Origin: Sedimentibacter sp. SX930
GTDB taxonomy: Bacteria > Bacillota > Bacilli > Lactobacillales > Aerococcaceae
NCBI GenBank assembly: GCA_002155105.1
Contig: MUZD01000001.1
Span: forward strand, 620,001 to 684,000
Length of the DNA stretch: 64,000 bases
Direction: 5' to 3'
Shown: piece after piece, positions 7,669 to 17,587 of the stretch
Layout: the number at the start of each line of letters is the position of its first letter
Numbering within the stretch: position 1 is the stretch's first letter
Made by a program: the position numbers and the translations under genes
The notes under the pieces: generated by a model
The model's database searches: none
What the model saw: the letters and a program-made list of their open reading frames with translations, nothing else
Told to the model about the DNA's origin: nothing

Positions 7669-7822
7669 AAGCGCCCGGTTTCTCCGTCTTCTCCAGCTTT
7701 TCTCCGGCCAAGCCACCTCCGCCACAGCAGGACCTTAAATCTGTAAGGGCTTTATTAGGCGCAGCGGCTGCCATGCGGTATAATCTAAGTAGGAAACTTA
7801 GGGAAGATTGGAGGCGCCTCAA

Positions 7823-8953
7823 TTGAAAAATCTGAAATTATTGATCCTATCGCTGCTGTCATTCTCACTGGTGGGTTGTTCATTCTTAACAACGGAAGAA
7901 ACGAGTGTTTCGCAACAGGACGCTGCCGGAGTAGATAACGTGACGACGGAAATGTCCAAAGCAGATGGGGAAGTCGGATCGGGTTTACTTATCGGCGAAA
8001 AGGTAGTGACCACTGTCCACCTTTCCTATGAAACATTGAAATATGATGATTCCATCGACTATCTGAAGGAAATCATCGGTAAATATGGAGCCTATGTGGA
8101 GTATTCCTATGAATCCAGCGGAGGTGACATGTTCTACACGACCTCCTCATTGAGCCAAAACTATCGCCAAGGCAGCTACACGATCCGGATTCCAAAAGAT
8201 TCAGTGACAGCCTTCCTGGATGACCTGGAGGGTGGGCTGGGCACAAAAGTCAGCGAGCAGCAAGGCAACGAAGATGTCACGCAATATTATGAAGACACAG
8301 CCACGCGCATCAGCGTGCTGCAAAGGAAAGAAGAGCGCCTGCTGACACTGCTTGAGCAGGCAGAAACGGTAGAAGAGATCCTTACTATCGAAGACAGTCT
8401 CAGTGCGGCCATAGCCGAAAGGGAAATGCTGCAGTCCGAATTGGACAACATCGACGATCTGATCGACTATACGGCTTTGTATCTGACTGTTTCCGAGCGT
8501 TCGCGCATTTCGAACAACCAAGGCGGATCGGCGCCTTTCTGGGGTCGCGTCAAGGATGCTTTCACCGATTCGCTTTATTCCTTCTACTATTGGCTGCAGG
8601 ATGCCGCTATCTGGTTCATCTATGCGCTGCCGTTCTTCGTAGCTGTCCTGATGCTATTACTGCTGTTGTGGGCGATCAAAAAACTGTTCGGCAAAACGAT
8701 TTGGGGCAAGCAAAGAGCTGAAAAGCAACTCTTGGAAAGAAAACAGATTGAAGAGCGCCGGAAAGAACGGTTTGAAAGGACCCACCCAAGAAAACCGGGA
8801 GGAACAACCGTTGCATCCAAACCTAAAGTAACACCACCAATATCACCAACAGATACTGCGCCATCTGTTCCGGAAACGCCGACAGCTAAAAATGATACGT
8901 CAAAGGAAACAACCTCTGAAGCCGGAAACAGCGAAGATCCTTTGGAACCATAA
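7823..8953 (+). CDS. DUF4349 lipoprotein
   Basis: A membrane-anchored lipoprotein of 376 residues with the DUF4349 architecture. A lipoprotein signal ends in the lipobox LVGC near residue 16. An extracellular domain follows (about 50-220) with a coiled stretch rich in Glu and Leu (LQRKEERLLTLLEQAE). Then come a transmembrane helix (about 255-285, LPFFVAVLMLLLLLWAI) and a charged cytoplasmic tail ending in a low-complexity Pro/Thr region. Such proteins are widespread in Firmicutes and have no settled function. The start is TTG at 7823, eight bases after GGAGG. A TATAAT at 7779-7784 may be its -10. It is a single gene. Confidence 0.85.
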   Translation: MKNLKLLILSLLSFSLVGCSFLTTEETSVSQQDAAGVDNVTTEMSKADGEVGSGLLIGEKVVTTVHLSYETLKYDDSIDYLKEIIGKYGAYVEYSYESSGGDMFYTTSSLSQNYRQGSYTIRIPKDSVTAFLDDLEGGLGTKVSEQQGNEDVTQYYEDTATRISVLQRKEERLLTLLEQAETVEEILTIEDSLSAAIAEREMLQSELDNIDDLIDYTALYLTVSERSRISNNQGGSAPFWGRVKDAFTDSLYSFYYWLQDAAIWFIYALPFFVAVLMLLLLLWAIKKLFGKTIWGKQRAEKQLLERKQIEERRKERFERTHPRKPGGTTVASKPKVTPPISPTDTAPSVPETPTAKNDTSKETTSEAGNSEDPLEP

Positions 8954-8980
8954 GCTTAACAAATACTATTGAAACAAATA

Positions 8981-9025
8981 AGAAGCAGCCACCGAATCTT
9001 AGCGGATTCGGCGGCTGCTTCTTTA
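8981..9025 (+). terminator. terminator after the DUF4349 gene
   Basis: AGAAGCAGCC and CCGAATC on the left pair with GATTCGG and GGCTGCTTCT on the right across one mismatch, followed by a T-rich tail. It lies between convergent genes. Confidence 0.85.
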
Positions 9026-9060
9026 ATTTTCTGGATACTGAACACATGACACGAAAAATC

Positions 9061-9693
9061 CTACGAATTTTTCAGGACGATTCTTTCGATGACGTTGGCC
9101 GCAGCCTCAAAGGAATCGGTGGCTCGCTCAAACCGATCGTAGATGTTCGTCGTAGCCATTGTCGTCAGTGCGTCTTTCTGTTCGACAAACAATTTTTTGA
9201 CCGAATGGGTATACAGGGAATCTCCCCGTTTTTCAAGACGGTTAATAGCGATGATGGCATCTTTGATGACTTTTGATTTCTTGAAATTCTTCAGATCGTT
9301 GATGGCTTCGTCAAGACTCAATGCGCTTTTTTCGATGATCTCCATGAACTTCAACATTTCTGGCGTGATTTCATGGATCTGATAAATATCGATGTGGATG
9401 AGCGTGTCTTCGATGGTGTCGATGGTCGTATCCAATTCTCCGGCCAAGTCGATGATGTCCTCGCGTTCGAGCGGAGGCAGAAAATCGCTGTATAGGTAAC
9501 TCATCATCTTATGCTTCTTTTGATCCGCTGCATGTTCGATTTCATGCAGTTCCTTGAGCCGGGCTTCCAGAGTCTCCAGATTGTAATCATTTAAAATGCT
9601 GGTCATTAACTTGGCTGCGGAAACGGCCATTGCGGAAACTTCGATGAATTCTTGATAGTAACTGTATTCTTTTGTTTTTTTTCTCTTAAGCAT
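9061..9693 (-). CDS. DUF47 (PhoU-like) protein, PiT accessory
   Basis: A 210-residue all-helical cytoplasmic protein of the DUF47/TIGR00153 family, a PhoU relative that is almost always encoded beside PiT phosphate transporters and probably regulates them. Heptad-like helices rich in Glu, Leu and Ile run throughout, with acidic motifs such as HEIEHAADQKKH and LAGELDTTIDTIEDTL that in PhoU-like proteins bind metal. It begins 13 bases after the PiT gene ends, with GAGGAG nine bases before its ATG, so the two form an operon. The pairing is seen; the regulatory role is inferred from the family. Confidence 0.9.
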   Translation of the reverse strand: MLKRKKTKEYSYYQEFIEVSAMAVSAAKLMTSILNDYNLETLEARLKELHEIEHAADQKKHKMMSYLYSDFLPPLEREDIIDLAGELDTTIDTIEDTLIHIDIYQIHEITPEMLKFMEIIEKSALSLDEAINDLKNFKKSKVIKDAIIAINRLEKRGDSLYTHSVKKLFVEQKDALTTMATTNIYDRFERATDSFEAAANVIERIVLKNS

Positions 9694-9706
9694 AGTTGCA
9701 ATCTCC

Positions 9707-10768
9707 TCAGAATATATTCATGAATATAAGCGCCATCAGGTAACCGACCAGACCGCAGCCCGGAAACGTAAGCACCCAAGCCCACACCATTTCTTTGACG
9801 GTGACCCAGTTTACGGATGATAGCCGTTTAGCAGCACCAACACCCATGATGGCAGTCGTTTTTGTATGGGTGGTGCTGACCGGCAATCCCCAGATGGATG
9901 AGAGCAAAAGACAGGCAGCCGCGCCGACGTCCGCGCTGAAGCCTTGGTAACCTTCCAGCTTGACCATGTTCATGCCCACCGTTTTGATGATCTTGTAGCC
10001 ACCAATGGACGTGCCTAAGGCCATCACTAATGAACAGAGGATCATGAGCCAAAGCGGGATGATGAATTGCGTCGTATCGCTGTTCCCTTGGCCAAGAAAA
10101 ATTCCGAGCATGAAGATTCCCATGAATTTTTGACCATCTTGGGCCCCATGCATAAATGCCATCGCTGCTCCGCCAAGTACTTGGCCTTTTTGGAAAAACG
10201 GCCCTGTTTTTTGCCGCTCCTTATCTTTGCAGATGGCGGTAGTGATCTTAGATACCCCGAAACCGAAGCCGAAGCCCAGTATGGTTGAGAGGACCAGACC
10301 ATAGATGACTTTGATCCACTCCGATCCGTTGATGGCGCCGAATCCACCCTGCAGCGCAATCGCAGCACCTGAAATTCCTGCAATCAGAGCGTGGCTCTCG
10401 CTGGTCGGAATTCCAAAGTACCAAGCTGCCGTCGCCCAAAGCACGATTGCGAAAAGAGCGGCGCAGAGGGCGATGATCGAAAGCTTCGGGTCGTTTCCGA
10501 AATCGACCATGTTCGCGATTGTTTGAGCTACCGTCGCGTTGATTGACGTCATCACGAAGACGCCGAGAAAGTTGAAAACGGCTGCCATAAGAATGGCTTT
10601 TTTTGGAGCGATGGATCTGGTGGACACGCAAGTTGCGATTGCGTTCGGAGCATCGGTCCAACCGTTGACCAAAATCACACCCAAAGTCAATACCACTATG
10701 ATCAAAAGAATAGGGTTCGTCTGGATGCTATCGATAAAATCCGAAAATGTAATTGTCATAGTTTGCAT
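9707..10768 (-). CDS. pit: PiT-family inorganic phosphate transporter
   Basis: A low-affinity phosphate symporter of about 353 residues with roughly ten membrane helices. Both PiT signature repeats are visible: GWTDAPNAIATCVSTRSI near the N-terminus and GLPVSTTHTKTTAIMGVGA near the C-terminus, as expected of the internal duplication. ATG 10768 is preferred because a purine-rich GAAAGAGTGGAA precedes it; a GTG two codons upstream or an ATG three codons downstream are possible. It is followed by its DUF47 partner. I see no clear Pho box in the 340 bases upstream. Confidence 0.92.
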   Translation of the reverse strand: MQTMTITFSDFIDSIQTNPILLIIVVLTLGVILVNGWTDAPNAIATCVSTRSIAPKKAILMAAVFNFLGVFVMTSINATVAQTIANMVDFGNDPKLSIIALCAALFAIVLWATAAWYFGIPTSESHALIAGISGAAIALQGGFGAINGSEWIKVIYGLVLSTILGFGFGFGVSKITTAICKDKERQKTGPFFQKGQVLGGAAMAFMHGAQDGQKFMGIFMLGIFLGQGNSDTTQFIIPLWLMILCSLVMALGTSIGGYKIIKTVGMNMVKLEGYQGFSADVGAAACLLLSSIWGLPVSTTHTKTTAIMGVGAAKRLSSVNWVTVKEMVWAWVLTFPGCGLVGYLMALIFMNIF

Positions 10769-11115
10769 TTCCACTCTTTCTTGAATAGCGTGCCCAATTT
10801 GATGAAACCGCTCTCTTTAATTTCGGACCCGGTGCAAAATACAGCCGGATTCCAGGTTAGGCAGAGGGCAGCACGTTTGATGATTCCGCTATTATATTGT
10901 TAGATATTGCACATCATTCATTTTACTCCTACCTGACCAAAAATAGAATAGCTTTTTTGAAAGAAACATAGCGGGCGGAAGGCTATTGTTTCCGTTTTTG
11001 GAAGTCGGTGACGAAACGAGCACTGTAACAGTCACAAGAATGTTGAAATATAATGCTTTACCGTATCCATGCAGCTTCTAATATATGGTAAAATAACAGA
11101 ATAGGAGGGTATATT
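10769..11115. other. divergent intergenic region between pit and the phosphodiesterase-like gene
   Basis: About 350 bases without a gene. A TATAAT-like box facing left lies near 10894-10899, a plausible -10 for pit. Near the right end TAAAAT at 11089-11094, preceded by TGG (an extended -10), can drive the rightward gene, whose AGGAGGG site follows. No repeat or structured element stands out. Confidence 0.45.
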
Positions 11116-12399
11116 ATGGTAAAGAGAAAACTGTATATCATTTCATTAGATGCATTTGGTGCCAGTGACTTAGAATTTGCCAAGACGCTGCCCCATTTCC
11201 AGGAAATATTGAACAGAAGTGCACTCGTCAAAGAAGTGGAGTCGGTTTATCCTTCTTTGACATACGTAGCCCACACTTCGATTGCAACAGGGATGAATCC
11301 GAATCGTCATGGAATCATCCACAATACACATCGGCAACCGGAAAGGCAGTCTCCAGACTGGTATTGGTATGCCAAAGAAATAAAGAAGGCGACCATATTT
11401 GATGTCGCAAAGAAGGCTGGGTACACAACCTGCGCTTTGCTTTGGCCGGTGACGGGAAGAAGTCCTTCCATCGACTATAACCTCGCGGAAATTTTTCCGA
11501 ACAGGCCATGGCAAACTCTGGTGATGGTTTCCGCTTTTGCCTCCAGCACAAAATATGCGCTGGAGATGAACAAAAAATACAGCTCATTGCGAAACGGCAT
11601 TGACCAACCGGAACTGGATGATTTTGTGACGGCGATTGCGGTCGACACGATCAAGACGAAACAACCGGATCTGATGGCCGTACATCTGGTCGATCTGGAC
11701 AGCATGCGTCACCATTATGGCGTCTTGAGCGACCAAGCGAAAGAAGCCATCGTCCGGATGGATCGCCATCTCGGTCAAATCATCGATGCGATGAAAGAAA
11801 TCGGAATCTATGAGGATACTGTGTTGGCAGTGCTGGGCGATCATTATCAAATCGATACGCATACGGTCATCCGCCCAAATCACCTGTTTTTGGATAAAGG
11901 CTGGCAGACGATTGATAGCAAAAGGAACATCAAGGACTGGAAAGTATTGGCAAAAGCCGCTGATGGGGCTTGCTATATTTATCGGAAAGACGTCAGCATC
12001 ACCAATAAAATGATCTTGGATGCATTGAAAGGGATCGAAGGCAGGGTTGAAACCATCCACTCGGCCGCAGAAGCCAGGAAAATGGGAGCGGATGAGAACT
12101 GCCTCTTCATTCTGGAAGCAAAACCGGGTTATTATTTCGAAAGCGACGTGCTCTATCCTTTCATGGAAAGCACCGCCAAAAACCTTCCCGACCGAAGACT
12201 GCACAGCGCAACGCACGGCTTCAGTCCGAAAAAGAAAAAATATGCTACGACGCTGATGGTTTCAGGACCCGGAATCGACAAGAATGCCGTTGTGGAAAAG
12301 GGCAAGCTGATAGATGAAGGGCCGACTTTCCTGCACGCAATCGGGCTGAAATTTCCGGAAGCCACGGATGGAAGGGTCATCAATAAAATATTTCTATAA
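11116..12399 (+). CDS. alkaline phosphatase-superfamily protein (nucleotide pyrophosphatase/phosphodiesterase-like)
   Basis: A 427-residue protein of the type I phosphodiesterase/nucleotide pyrophosphatase branch of the alkaline phosphatase superfamily. Metal-binding motifs fit: an N-terminal SLDAFGASD (first metal Asp), VYPSLTYVAHTSIATGMNPNRHGI with the nucleophile Thr/Ser, HLVDLDSMRHHYG with Asp and His ligands, LGDHYQ and, near the C-terminus, SATHGFSPKKKKYATTLMVSG with the last His. No signal peptide is seen, so it should be cytoplasmic. Substrates are phosphodiesters in general; the specific one is unknown. The NUDIX gene starts 21 bases after its stop, suggesting one transcript. Confidence 0.87.
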   Translation: MVKRKLYIISLDAFGASDLEFAKTLPHFQEILNRSALVKEVESVYPSLTYVAHTSIATGMNPNRHGIIHNTHRQPERQSPDWYWYAKEIKKATIFDVAKKAGYTTCALLWPVTGRSPSIDYNLAEIFPNRPWQTLVMVSAFASSTKYALEMNKKYSSLRNGIDQPELDDFVTAIAVDTIKTKQPDLMAVHLVDLDSMRHHYGVLSDQAKEAIVRMDRHLGQIIDAMKEIGIYEDTVLAVLGDHYQIDTHTVIRPNHLFLDKGWQTIDSKRNIKDWKVLAKAADGACYIYRKDVSITNKMILDALKGIEGRVETIHSAAEARKMGADENCLFILEAKPGYYFESDVLYPFMESTAKNLPDRRLHSATHGFSPKKKKYATTLMVSGPGIDKNAVVEKGKLIDEGPTFLHAIGLKFPEATDGRVINKIFL

Positions 12400-12420
12400 T
12401 CAGGAGGATTTAATCGTCGC

Positions 12421-12804
12421 ATGATCAAAGTAGTGGGAGCAGTAATAGAAAAAGAGGGCAGAATTTTCTGTGCCAAAAGAGGCCCGGGGAAAGCATTGGC
12501 CGGCTTGTGGGAATTTCCAGGAGGAAAGCTGGAAGACGATGAAACGGCTGAAGAGGCCCTTGTCCGTGAGATGGAGGAGGAGTTTTCCTGCCGAATCCTG
12601 GTTAAGGAAAAGCTTCTCACAATCAAGCATCCGTATGATTTTGGGACCGTCGAGTTGACGACGCTTCTCTGTGAATTGAACGAGGGCGAACCGCAATTGT
12701 CGGAGCACACGGAAATGCGTTGGGTGAACATTTCAGAGTTGCCCGAGTTGGGGTGGGCGCCGGCAGATGTGCCTACGGTGGAGCTGTTGCTCCGGCGATT
12801 GTAA
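12421..12804 (+). CDS. NUDIX hydrolase, MutT-like
   Basis: A 127-residue NUDIX protein of the size of MutT/8-oxo-dGTP diphosphatase. The Nudix box can be read from GGKLEDDETAEEAL through VREMEEEFS, with all acidic metal ligands. The preceding KRGPGKALAGLWEFPGGK and the conserved WEFPGGK are typical of the MutT and MutY-tail group that handles oxidised purine nucleotides. An AGGAGG-like site lies nine bases before the ATG. It probably shares a transcript with the gene before it. Sanitising 8-oxo-dGTP is likely; other nucleotides are possible. Confidence 0.88.
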   Translation: MIKVVGAVIEKEGRIFCAKRGPGKALAGLWEFPGGKLEDDETAEEALVREMEEEFSCRILVKEKLLTIKHPYDFGTVELTTLLCELNEGEPQLSEHTEMRWVNISELPELGWAPADVPTVELLLRRL

Positions 12805-12851
12805 ATACATAGTAAATATAATCCTGAATTGTAAAAATTATGCCACAATCT

Positions 12852-12879
12852 TTGCAAATCAGGATTTTCTTACTATATA
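12852..12879 (+). promoter_or_regulatory. probable distal promoter of the glycogen operon
   Basis: TTGCAA at 12852-12857 and TATATA at 12874-12879, spacer 16 bp. The cre-like site lies just past the expected start of transcription. Confidence 0.5.
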
Positions 12880-12891
12880 AATGTAAGCGCA

Positions 12892-12905
12892 AACATCCAT
12901 ATAGT
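12892..12905 (+). promoter_or_regulatory. cre-like site (CcpA)
   Basis: TGTAAGCGCAAACA fits the low-G+C catabolite-responsive element pattern TGNAANCGNWNNCA at every fixed position. Placed just after a promoter, it would be a roadblock or repression site for CcpA. Confidence 0.6.
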
Positions 12906-13320
12906 AAGGAAGAATTGAACATGTGAAAATATTAACTAAATCTATTTGTGTATTTCCATGTTCTTATTTGTAAGTGAATCCCAACAAAATGTTGTAACAG
13001 TAAGCTTTGCAGAATGTGTTTTCATTGATTTCTAATAATAAATTCATTTTTACGAGTTGCTGGGATGCTATATAGTGATATTCGTGTCTTTGTTTCGGAC
13101 AGCGTTTACAATGTTGTTTTTATTTAAAAAAACTATTAAGGCTGATAGATTATTACTATCAGTAAGGGAAACAGGTTTCAATATATTTATCATGGATTAT
13201 GGCAAAATCATTTATAAAATGGTATCATGAATATATATTAATGAGAGGATCGGGTATGATTAAGTAAATCATAATTAGGTCGTTTTGTTACTGCAATATA
13301 ATTGTAAGGGAAGTGTCTGG

Positions 13321-15231
13321 ATGAGTGCAAAAATGAACATACTTAAAGAGTTGGAAAAAGAGATGTATTTGTTCAACATCGGGGAACATCTTGAAAGCTA
13401 CCGCTTTTTAGGAAGTAAACAACGGACAGAAAATGGGATTGAAGGATGGCGGTTCACAGTTTGGGCGCCCGATGCAAAAACCGTTTCTTTGGTCGGGGAT
13501 TTTACTGAGTGGAAACCCGTAGAAATGCAAAAAATCGGCAAAACCGGAGGCTGGTCGCTCTTTACAGTGGATGCGGCACAAGGGGACTGTTACAAGTATT
13601 ATATCGAGGACAAAAACGGCAAAAAGAAATATAAAATCGATCCCTATTCTTTCGCTTATGAAGTCCCGCCAAAAGACGCCTCAGTCGTGTTCGACATGCC
13701 AGAAAAAAAATGGAAAGACGGCAGATGGGCCGCAAACAAAAAAAGAAAGTCCATCTACCAAAAGCCGCTTAACATTTATGAAGTGCATTTCAGTTCCTGG
13801 AAAAAGCATGATGATGGCAGTTGGTATTCCTTTAAGGACCTTGCTGAAACGTTGATTCCATATGTGAAGGAAATGGGCTACACGCACATCGAATTCATGC
13901 CTTTGATGGAACATCCGCTGGAAGCTTCTTGGGGCTATCAAATCACCGGTTACTTCGCGGTGGCTGCACGTTACGGCAATTTGCTCGAATTACGCGATTT
14001 CGTGGAAGAAGCGCATAAAGAAGGGGTCGGGGTCATCATGGACTGGGTTCCCGGACACTTCTGCAAAAATGATTATGCTTTATCCAATTTCGATGGCACA
14101 CCGACTTTCGAGTATGCTGATCCGAACCGCGCCATCAACAATCGTTGGGGGACGTTGAATTTTGACTTGGGTAAAGCGCAAGTGCACAGCTTCCTGATTT
14201 CGAACGCGATCTTCTGGCTCCAGGAGTTCCATTTTGACGGAATCCGCGTCGATGCCGTTTCGAATATGCTTTATCTTGACTATGATGAAGGTCCATGGAC
14301 ACCGAATGAAGACGGCAGCAATCATAACCGTCAAGGGATCGAATTCCTGAAGAAGATGAACACAAAAGTTTTCGAACGCCAGCCTGATACCTACATGATT
14401 GCAGAGGAAAGCACTGCCTGGGCCAACGTCACGAAACCTATCGAGGTGGGCGGATTGGGCTTCAACTATAAATGGAATATGGGGTGGATGAACGATACGT
14501 TGCGTTTCTTCGAAATGGATCCATTGTTCCGAAAAGACAATTTCAACCTGATCACCTTCTCATTTATGTATGCTTTCAATGAGAACTTTATATTGCCGAT
14601 TTCCCATGATGAAGTGGTCCACGGGAAACAGTCCCTTTTGGCCAAAATGCCGGGTGACCGCTATAAACAATTTGCGGGCTTACGGACGCTGCAAGCCTAC
14701 ATGATGGCTCACCCAGGGAAAAAATTGAATTTCATGGGTAATGAAATCGGTCAATTCCTGGAATGGCGCTTCTACGACCAAATCGAATGGGGTGTCTTGA
14801 ACAACGAGTTCAATCCGGAGTTCCAGCATTACATCAAAACATTGAATCATCTATACAAAGAGACGAAAGCCTTGCATGAAGTTGATGATGCAAATACTGG
14901 TTTAGAGATTCTGGACGCGGACAATAGCTCGGAGTCAGTCCTTTCCTTCATAAGAACAGGTGATAAACCGCGCGACTTCCTGATTGTCGTCTGCAACTTC
15001 ACACCTGTAGAGCGTCGCAATTTCCGAGTGGGTGTGCCGTATGAGGGCCACTACGAAGTATTGCTGAATACGGAAATGCAGGAATTCGGCGGTACTTGGA
15101 CGGAAAATCTGCCTGAAATGGTCACCAGCCTCGATGGCATGGATCGCCAACCGTTCTCGATCGAATTTACGTTACCCGCATTAGGAGTTTTGTTCATCAA
15201 ACCAAAACGCGTTTTTGGTGTTAATAAATAG
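13321..15231 (+). CDS. glgB: 1,4-alpha-glucan branching enzyme
   Basis: GlgB introduces alpha-1,6 branches during glycogen synthesis. It is 636 residues, the usual length. An N-terminal CBM48 domain (about residues 25-120, [19 protein letters not shown]) precedes the GH13 barrel. The four GH13 regions are present: [17 protein letters not shown] with the nucleophile Asp, MIAEESTAW with the acid/base Glu, and [10 protein letters not shown] with the stabilising Asp. A C-terminal all-beta domain closes the protein. ATG 13321 is used because AAGGGAAG lies upstream; an in-frame earlier start is less supported. It is the first gene of glgBCDAP. Confidence 0.95.
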   Translation: MSAKMNILKELEKEMYLFNIGEHLESYRFLGSKQRTENGIEGWRFTVWAPDAKTVSLVGDFTEWKPVEMQKIGKTGGWSLFTVDAAQGDCYKYYIEDKNGKKKYKIDPYSFAYEVPPKDASVVFDMPEKKWKDGRWAANKKRKSIYQKPLNIYEVHFSSWKKHDDGSWYSFKDLAETLIPYVKEMGYTHIEFMPLMEHPLEASWGYQITGYFAVAARYGNLLELRDFVEEAHKEGVGVIMDWVPGHFCKNDYALSNFDGTPTFEYADPNRAINNRWGTLNFDLGKAQVHSFLISNAIFWLQEFHFDGIRVDAVSNMLYLDYDEGPWTPNEDGSNHNRQGIEFLKKMNTKVFERQPDTYMIAEESTAWANVTKPIEVGGLGFNYKWNMGWMNDTLRFFEMDPLFRKDNFNLITFSFMYAFNENFILPISHDEVVHGKQSLLAKMPGDRYKQFAGLRTLQAYMMAHPGKKLNFMGNEIGQFLEWRFYDQIEWGVLNNEFNPEFQHYIKTLNHLYKETKALHEVDDANTGLEILDADNSSESVLSFIRTGDKPRDFLIVVCNFTPVERRNFRVGVPYEGHYEVLLNTEMQEFGGTWTENLPEMVTSLDGMDRQPFSIEFTLPALGVLFIKPKRVFGVNK

Positions 15232-15253
15232 ATCTACAGATAGTTATGATGAG

Positions 15254-15289
15254 AAGGAGGGGAAAGGAAGAGGCATTCTTCCTGATACT
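15254..15289 (+). promoter_or_regulatory. ribosome binding site of glgC separated from its ATG by a hairpin
   Basis: A strong AAGGAGG (15254-15260) lies 29 bases before the glgC ATG. Between them AGGAAG (15265-15270) can pair with CTTCCT (15278-15283). If that stem forms, only about ten unpaired bases remain between site and start, a normal distance. Confidence 0.5.
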
Positions 15290-16438
15290 ATGAAAAATCA
15301 AATGGTGGCAATGATATTAGCCGGAGGGCAAGGCACCCGGCTTGGGAAATTGACGCGCGAAACAGCCAAACCGGCCGTTCCGTTCGGCGGAAAATATCGA
15401 ATAATCGATTTTGCTTTAAGTAACTGCGCTAACTCAGGCATCAATAAAGTCGGGGTAGTGACACAGTATCAACCTTTGGAATTGAATGAACACATCGGAA
15501 ATGGTGAGTCGTGGGGATTGACCGGCAGAGACGGTGGAGTGACTATCCTTCAGCCATATTCGAGTGCGGACGGCGAAAAGTGGTTCAAGGGGACTGCCCA
15601 TGCCATTTACCAGAATATCGCGTATATAGACAGATACAATCCAGAATACGTGCTGGTATTGTCTGGTGACCATATCTACAAGATGGACTACTCCCATATG
15701 TTGGAGTTCCATATTGCGCACAATGCCAGTTTGACAGTGGGTGTTATCCCTGTTCCGATGGAAGAAGCACCGCGTTTTGGGATCATGAACACAGATCAGA
15801 CAAACCGCATCATCGAATTCGAAGAGAAACCGAAAGAACCGAAAAGCAATCTTGCATCCATGGGGATCTATATCTTCAATTGGCAGGTGCTCCGTAAATA
15901 TTTGGTGGAAGATCAGGCGAAACAACGCGAAATGGAAGATTTCGGCAAAAACGTTATCCCGACCTATCTTGAAAACGGAGAAAACTGTTTCGCTTACGCG
16001 TTTGATGGTTATTGGAAAGATGTCGGTACAATCGAAAGCCTTTGGGAAGCGAATATGGAATTCCTGGATCCAAATCACACACTGAATATCCGTGATGAAG
16101 ACTGGCGCATCTATTCGAAAAATCCGGTGTCCCCTCCGCAGTTCTTGACAGAGTCATCCAACGTAACAGACTCCATGATCGTTGATGGCTGCTACGTTGC
16201 AGGTGAAATCACGCATTCGATCCTATCCCAGAACGTTCGCGTCGGCAATGGATCAATCGTACGCGATAGCTTGATCATGGCAAATGTTACGATCGGTGAA
16301 AATGTCACAATCGAGCATGCCATCATTGGGGAAAATGCAAAAATCGCCGACAATGCAAATGTCATCGGCAAGAACGGTGAAATCGAAGTTGTTGGATATG
16401 CTGAAGTTATAGGAGGACTGAAAGATGAAGATGAATAG
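15290..16438 (+). CDS. glgC: glucose-1-phosphate adenylyltransferase, catalytic subunit
   Basis: GlgC makes ADP-glucose from glucose 1-phosphate and ATP, the committed step of glycogen synthesis. It has 382 residues. The nucleotidyltransferase domain opens with [35 protein letters not shown] is the conserved substrate region, and GDHIYKMDY holds the catalytic Asp. FEEKP and a C-terminal left-handed beta-helix (hexapeptide repeats, about 290-380) complete it. The start [13 protein letters not shown] matches the family; earlier in-frame TTG codons would add an unrelated tail. It overlaps glgD by 14 bases, indicating coupling. In Gram-positives GlgC works with GlgD. Confidence 0.95.
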   Translation: MKNQMVAMILAGGQGTRLGKLTRETAKPAVPFGGKYRIIDFALSNCANSGINKVGVVTQYQPLELNEHIGNGESWGLTGRDGGVTILQPYSSADGEKWFKGTAHAIYQNIAYIDRYNPEYVLVLSGDHIYKMDYSHMLEFHIAHNASLTVGVIPVPMEEAPRFGIMNTDQTNRIIEFEEKPKEPKSNLASMGIYIFNWQVLRKYLVEDQAKQREMEDFGKNVIPTYLENGENCFAYAFDGYWKDVGTIESLWEANMEFLDPNHTLNIRDEDWRIYSKNPVSPPQFLTESSNVTDSMIVDGCYVAGEITHSILSQNVRVGNGSIVRDSLIMANVTIGENVTIEHAIIGENAKIADNANVIGKNGEIEVVGYAEVIGGLKDEDE

Positions 16439-17570
16439 TATTTGTGCCATTTTAAATTTAACCGAGGACGAGACTGCGTTGAAACCTTTGACGCATGCCC
16501 GCCCGATTGCCTCTTTACCGTTCGCTAGCCGTTATCGCCTGATCGATTTTAATCTTTCGAGCATCAGCCATGCTGAAATCAAATCAGTGGGCATGTTCAT
16601 CGCAGGAAGCGGACGCTCGATCTATGACCATATCCGCAGCGGCTCCATCTGGGACCTTGAGTCCGGCTTGGCCGGCGGGATTTTCACCTATTCTCAACAA
16701 ATGCTGAAAGCAGTCCAAGAAAAAAATGGCGATGCTCCGGATTTTTATCAGAACCATAAGGAATTCATCGAGCGATCCAAAGCCGAATACGTTGTCGTCA
16801 TGGGCAGCAAAATCCTGGCGAATGTCGATATCAAAGCAGTCATGCAGCACCATTTGACAAAGGAAGGCGATATCACCGTACTCTACAAGACTGTACCTAA
16901 AGCTTTCTTTGAGATGAGACCGCAGGAAAAAGTTCTTCAGATTGATCGCGATGAATACTTGCTTCATCTTATAGATGCAGAAGATGCTCCTGCCGACCTT
17001 GAACGTCTCGCACTGGACATGAATATGTATTTCATGAGAGTCGATAAGATGCTGGAACTGATTCAACGTGCCGAATTGGAAGACATGCAACTCGATGCGG
17101 ACAAGCTGATTGAACATTATTTGCCGGAATACCAAATCAGCACCTACGAATATACAGGGTATTTGGCCGACATCGACTCCATCCCAGCTTATTTCAACGC
17201 AAATATGGAAATGTTGGAAAAGAATAAATTTTCCTCATTGTTCCATGGTAGCCAAAACGTCATCACGAAGGTGAAAAATGGGGCACCAACCTATTATGCT
17301 AAAGGGGCACATGTGAAAAATGCCCAATTCGCGACAGGTTGCGTCATTGAGGGGACAGTCGAGGATTCTTTGATCTTCCGTAAAGTCAACATCGCTAAGG
17401 ATGCCGAAGTGCGTAATTGTATGATTATGCAAGGCTCTAAAATCGGCGAGGGCGCAATCCTTGAATATTGCATTCTGGACAAAAATGTGACAGTCGGACC
17501 CGGCGTGACTTTGAAAGGCACAAAAGATAATCTTGTCGTGATCGAAAAAAATAAAACCATTACTGTTTAG
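16425..17570 (+). CDS. glgD: glucose-1-phosphate adenylyltransferase, regulatory subunit GlgD
   Basis: GlgD is the non-catalytic or weakly catalytic partner of GlgC found in Firmicutes. It has 381 residues. The N-terminus shows [11 protein letters not shown] in place of the GGxGTRL nucleotide loop, which explains the loss of activity. [21 protein letters not shown] keeps the fold, and a hexapeptide beta-helix fills the C-terminal 100 residues. AGGAGG sits eight bases before the ATG, inside the end of glgC. Heteromer formation with GlgC is known for the family and inferred here. Confidence 0.94.
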   Translation: MKMNSICAILNLTEDETALKPLTHARPIASLPFASRYRLIDFNLSSISHAEIKSVGMFIAGSGRSIYDHIRSGSIWDLESGLAGGIFTYSQQMLKAVQEKNGDAPDFYQNHKEFIERSKAEYVVVMGSKILANVDIKAVMQHHLTKEGDITVLYKTVPKAFFEMRPQEKVLQIDRDEYLLHLIDAEDAPADLERLALDMNMYFMRVDKMLELIQRAELEDMQLDADKLIEHYLPEYQISTYEYTGYLADIDSIPAYFNANMEMLEKNKFSSLFHGSQNVITKVKNGAPTYYAKGAHVKNAQFATGCVIEGTVEDSLIFRKVNIAKDAEVRNCMIMQGSKIGEGAILEYCILDKNVTVGPGVTLKGTKDNLVVIEKNKTITV

Positions 17571-17587
17571 AAAGAAGGATGCGCACG

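Larger units (their letters stand above)
12805..13320 (+). other. regulatory leader before the glycogen operon
   Basis: A 516-base AT-rich stretch. It holds an imperfect inverted repeat (12811-12827 with 12859-12874) and a promoter (TTGCAA 12852-12857, TATATA 12874-12879). A cre-like site lies at 12892-12905. There is a possible 16-codon frame from a GTG at about 12922. A perfect palindrome CTGATAG/CTATCAG lies at 13142-13162, and a second one, ATGATT/AATCAT, at 13256-13272. If transcription starts near 12886, glgB has a leader of about 430 bases. Confidence 0.5.

Noticed and set aside
7740-7800. A strong promoter for the DUF4349 gene
   Set aside because: TATAAT is good but the region 16-18 bases upstream has no convincing -35, so it is only mentioned in the gene entry.
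13250-13266. A three-codon frame (ATG ATT AAG TAA) with a ribosome site before glgB
   Set aside because: Too short to support; it overlaps a palindrome that explains the sequence better.
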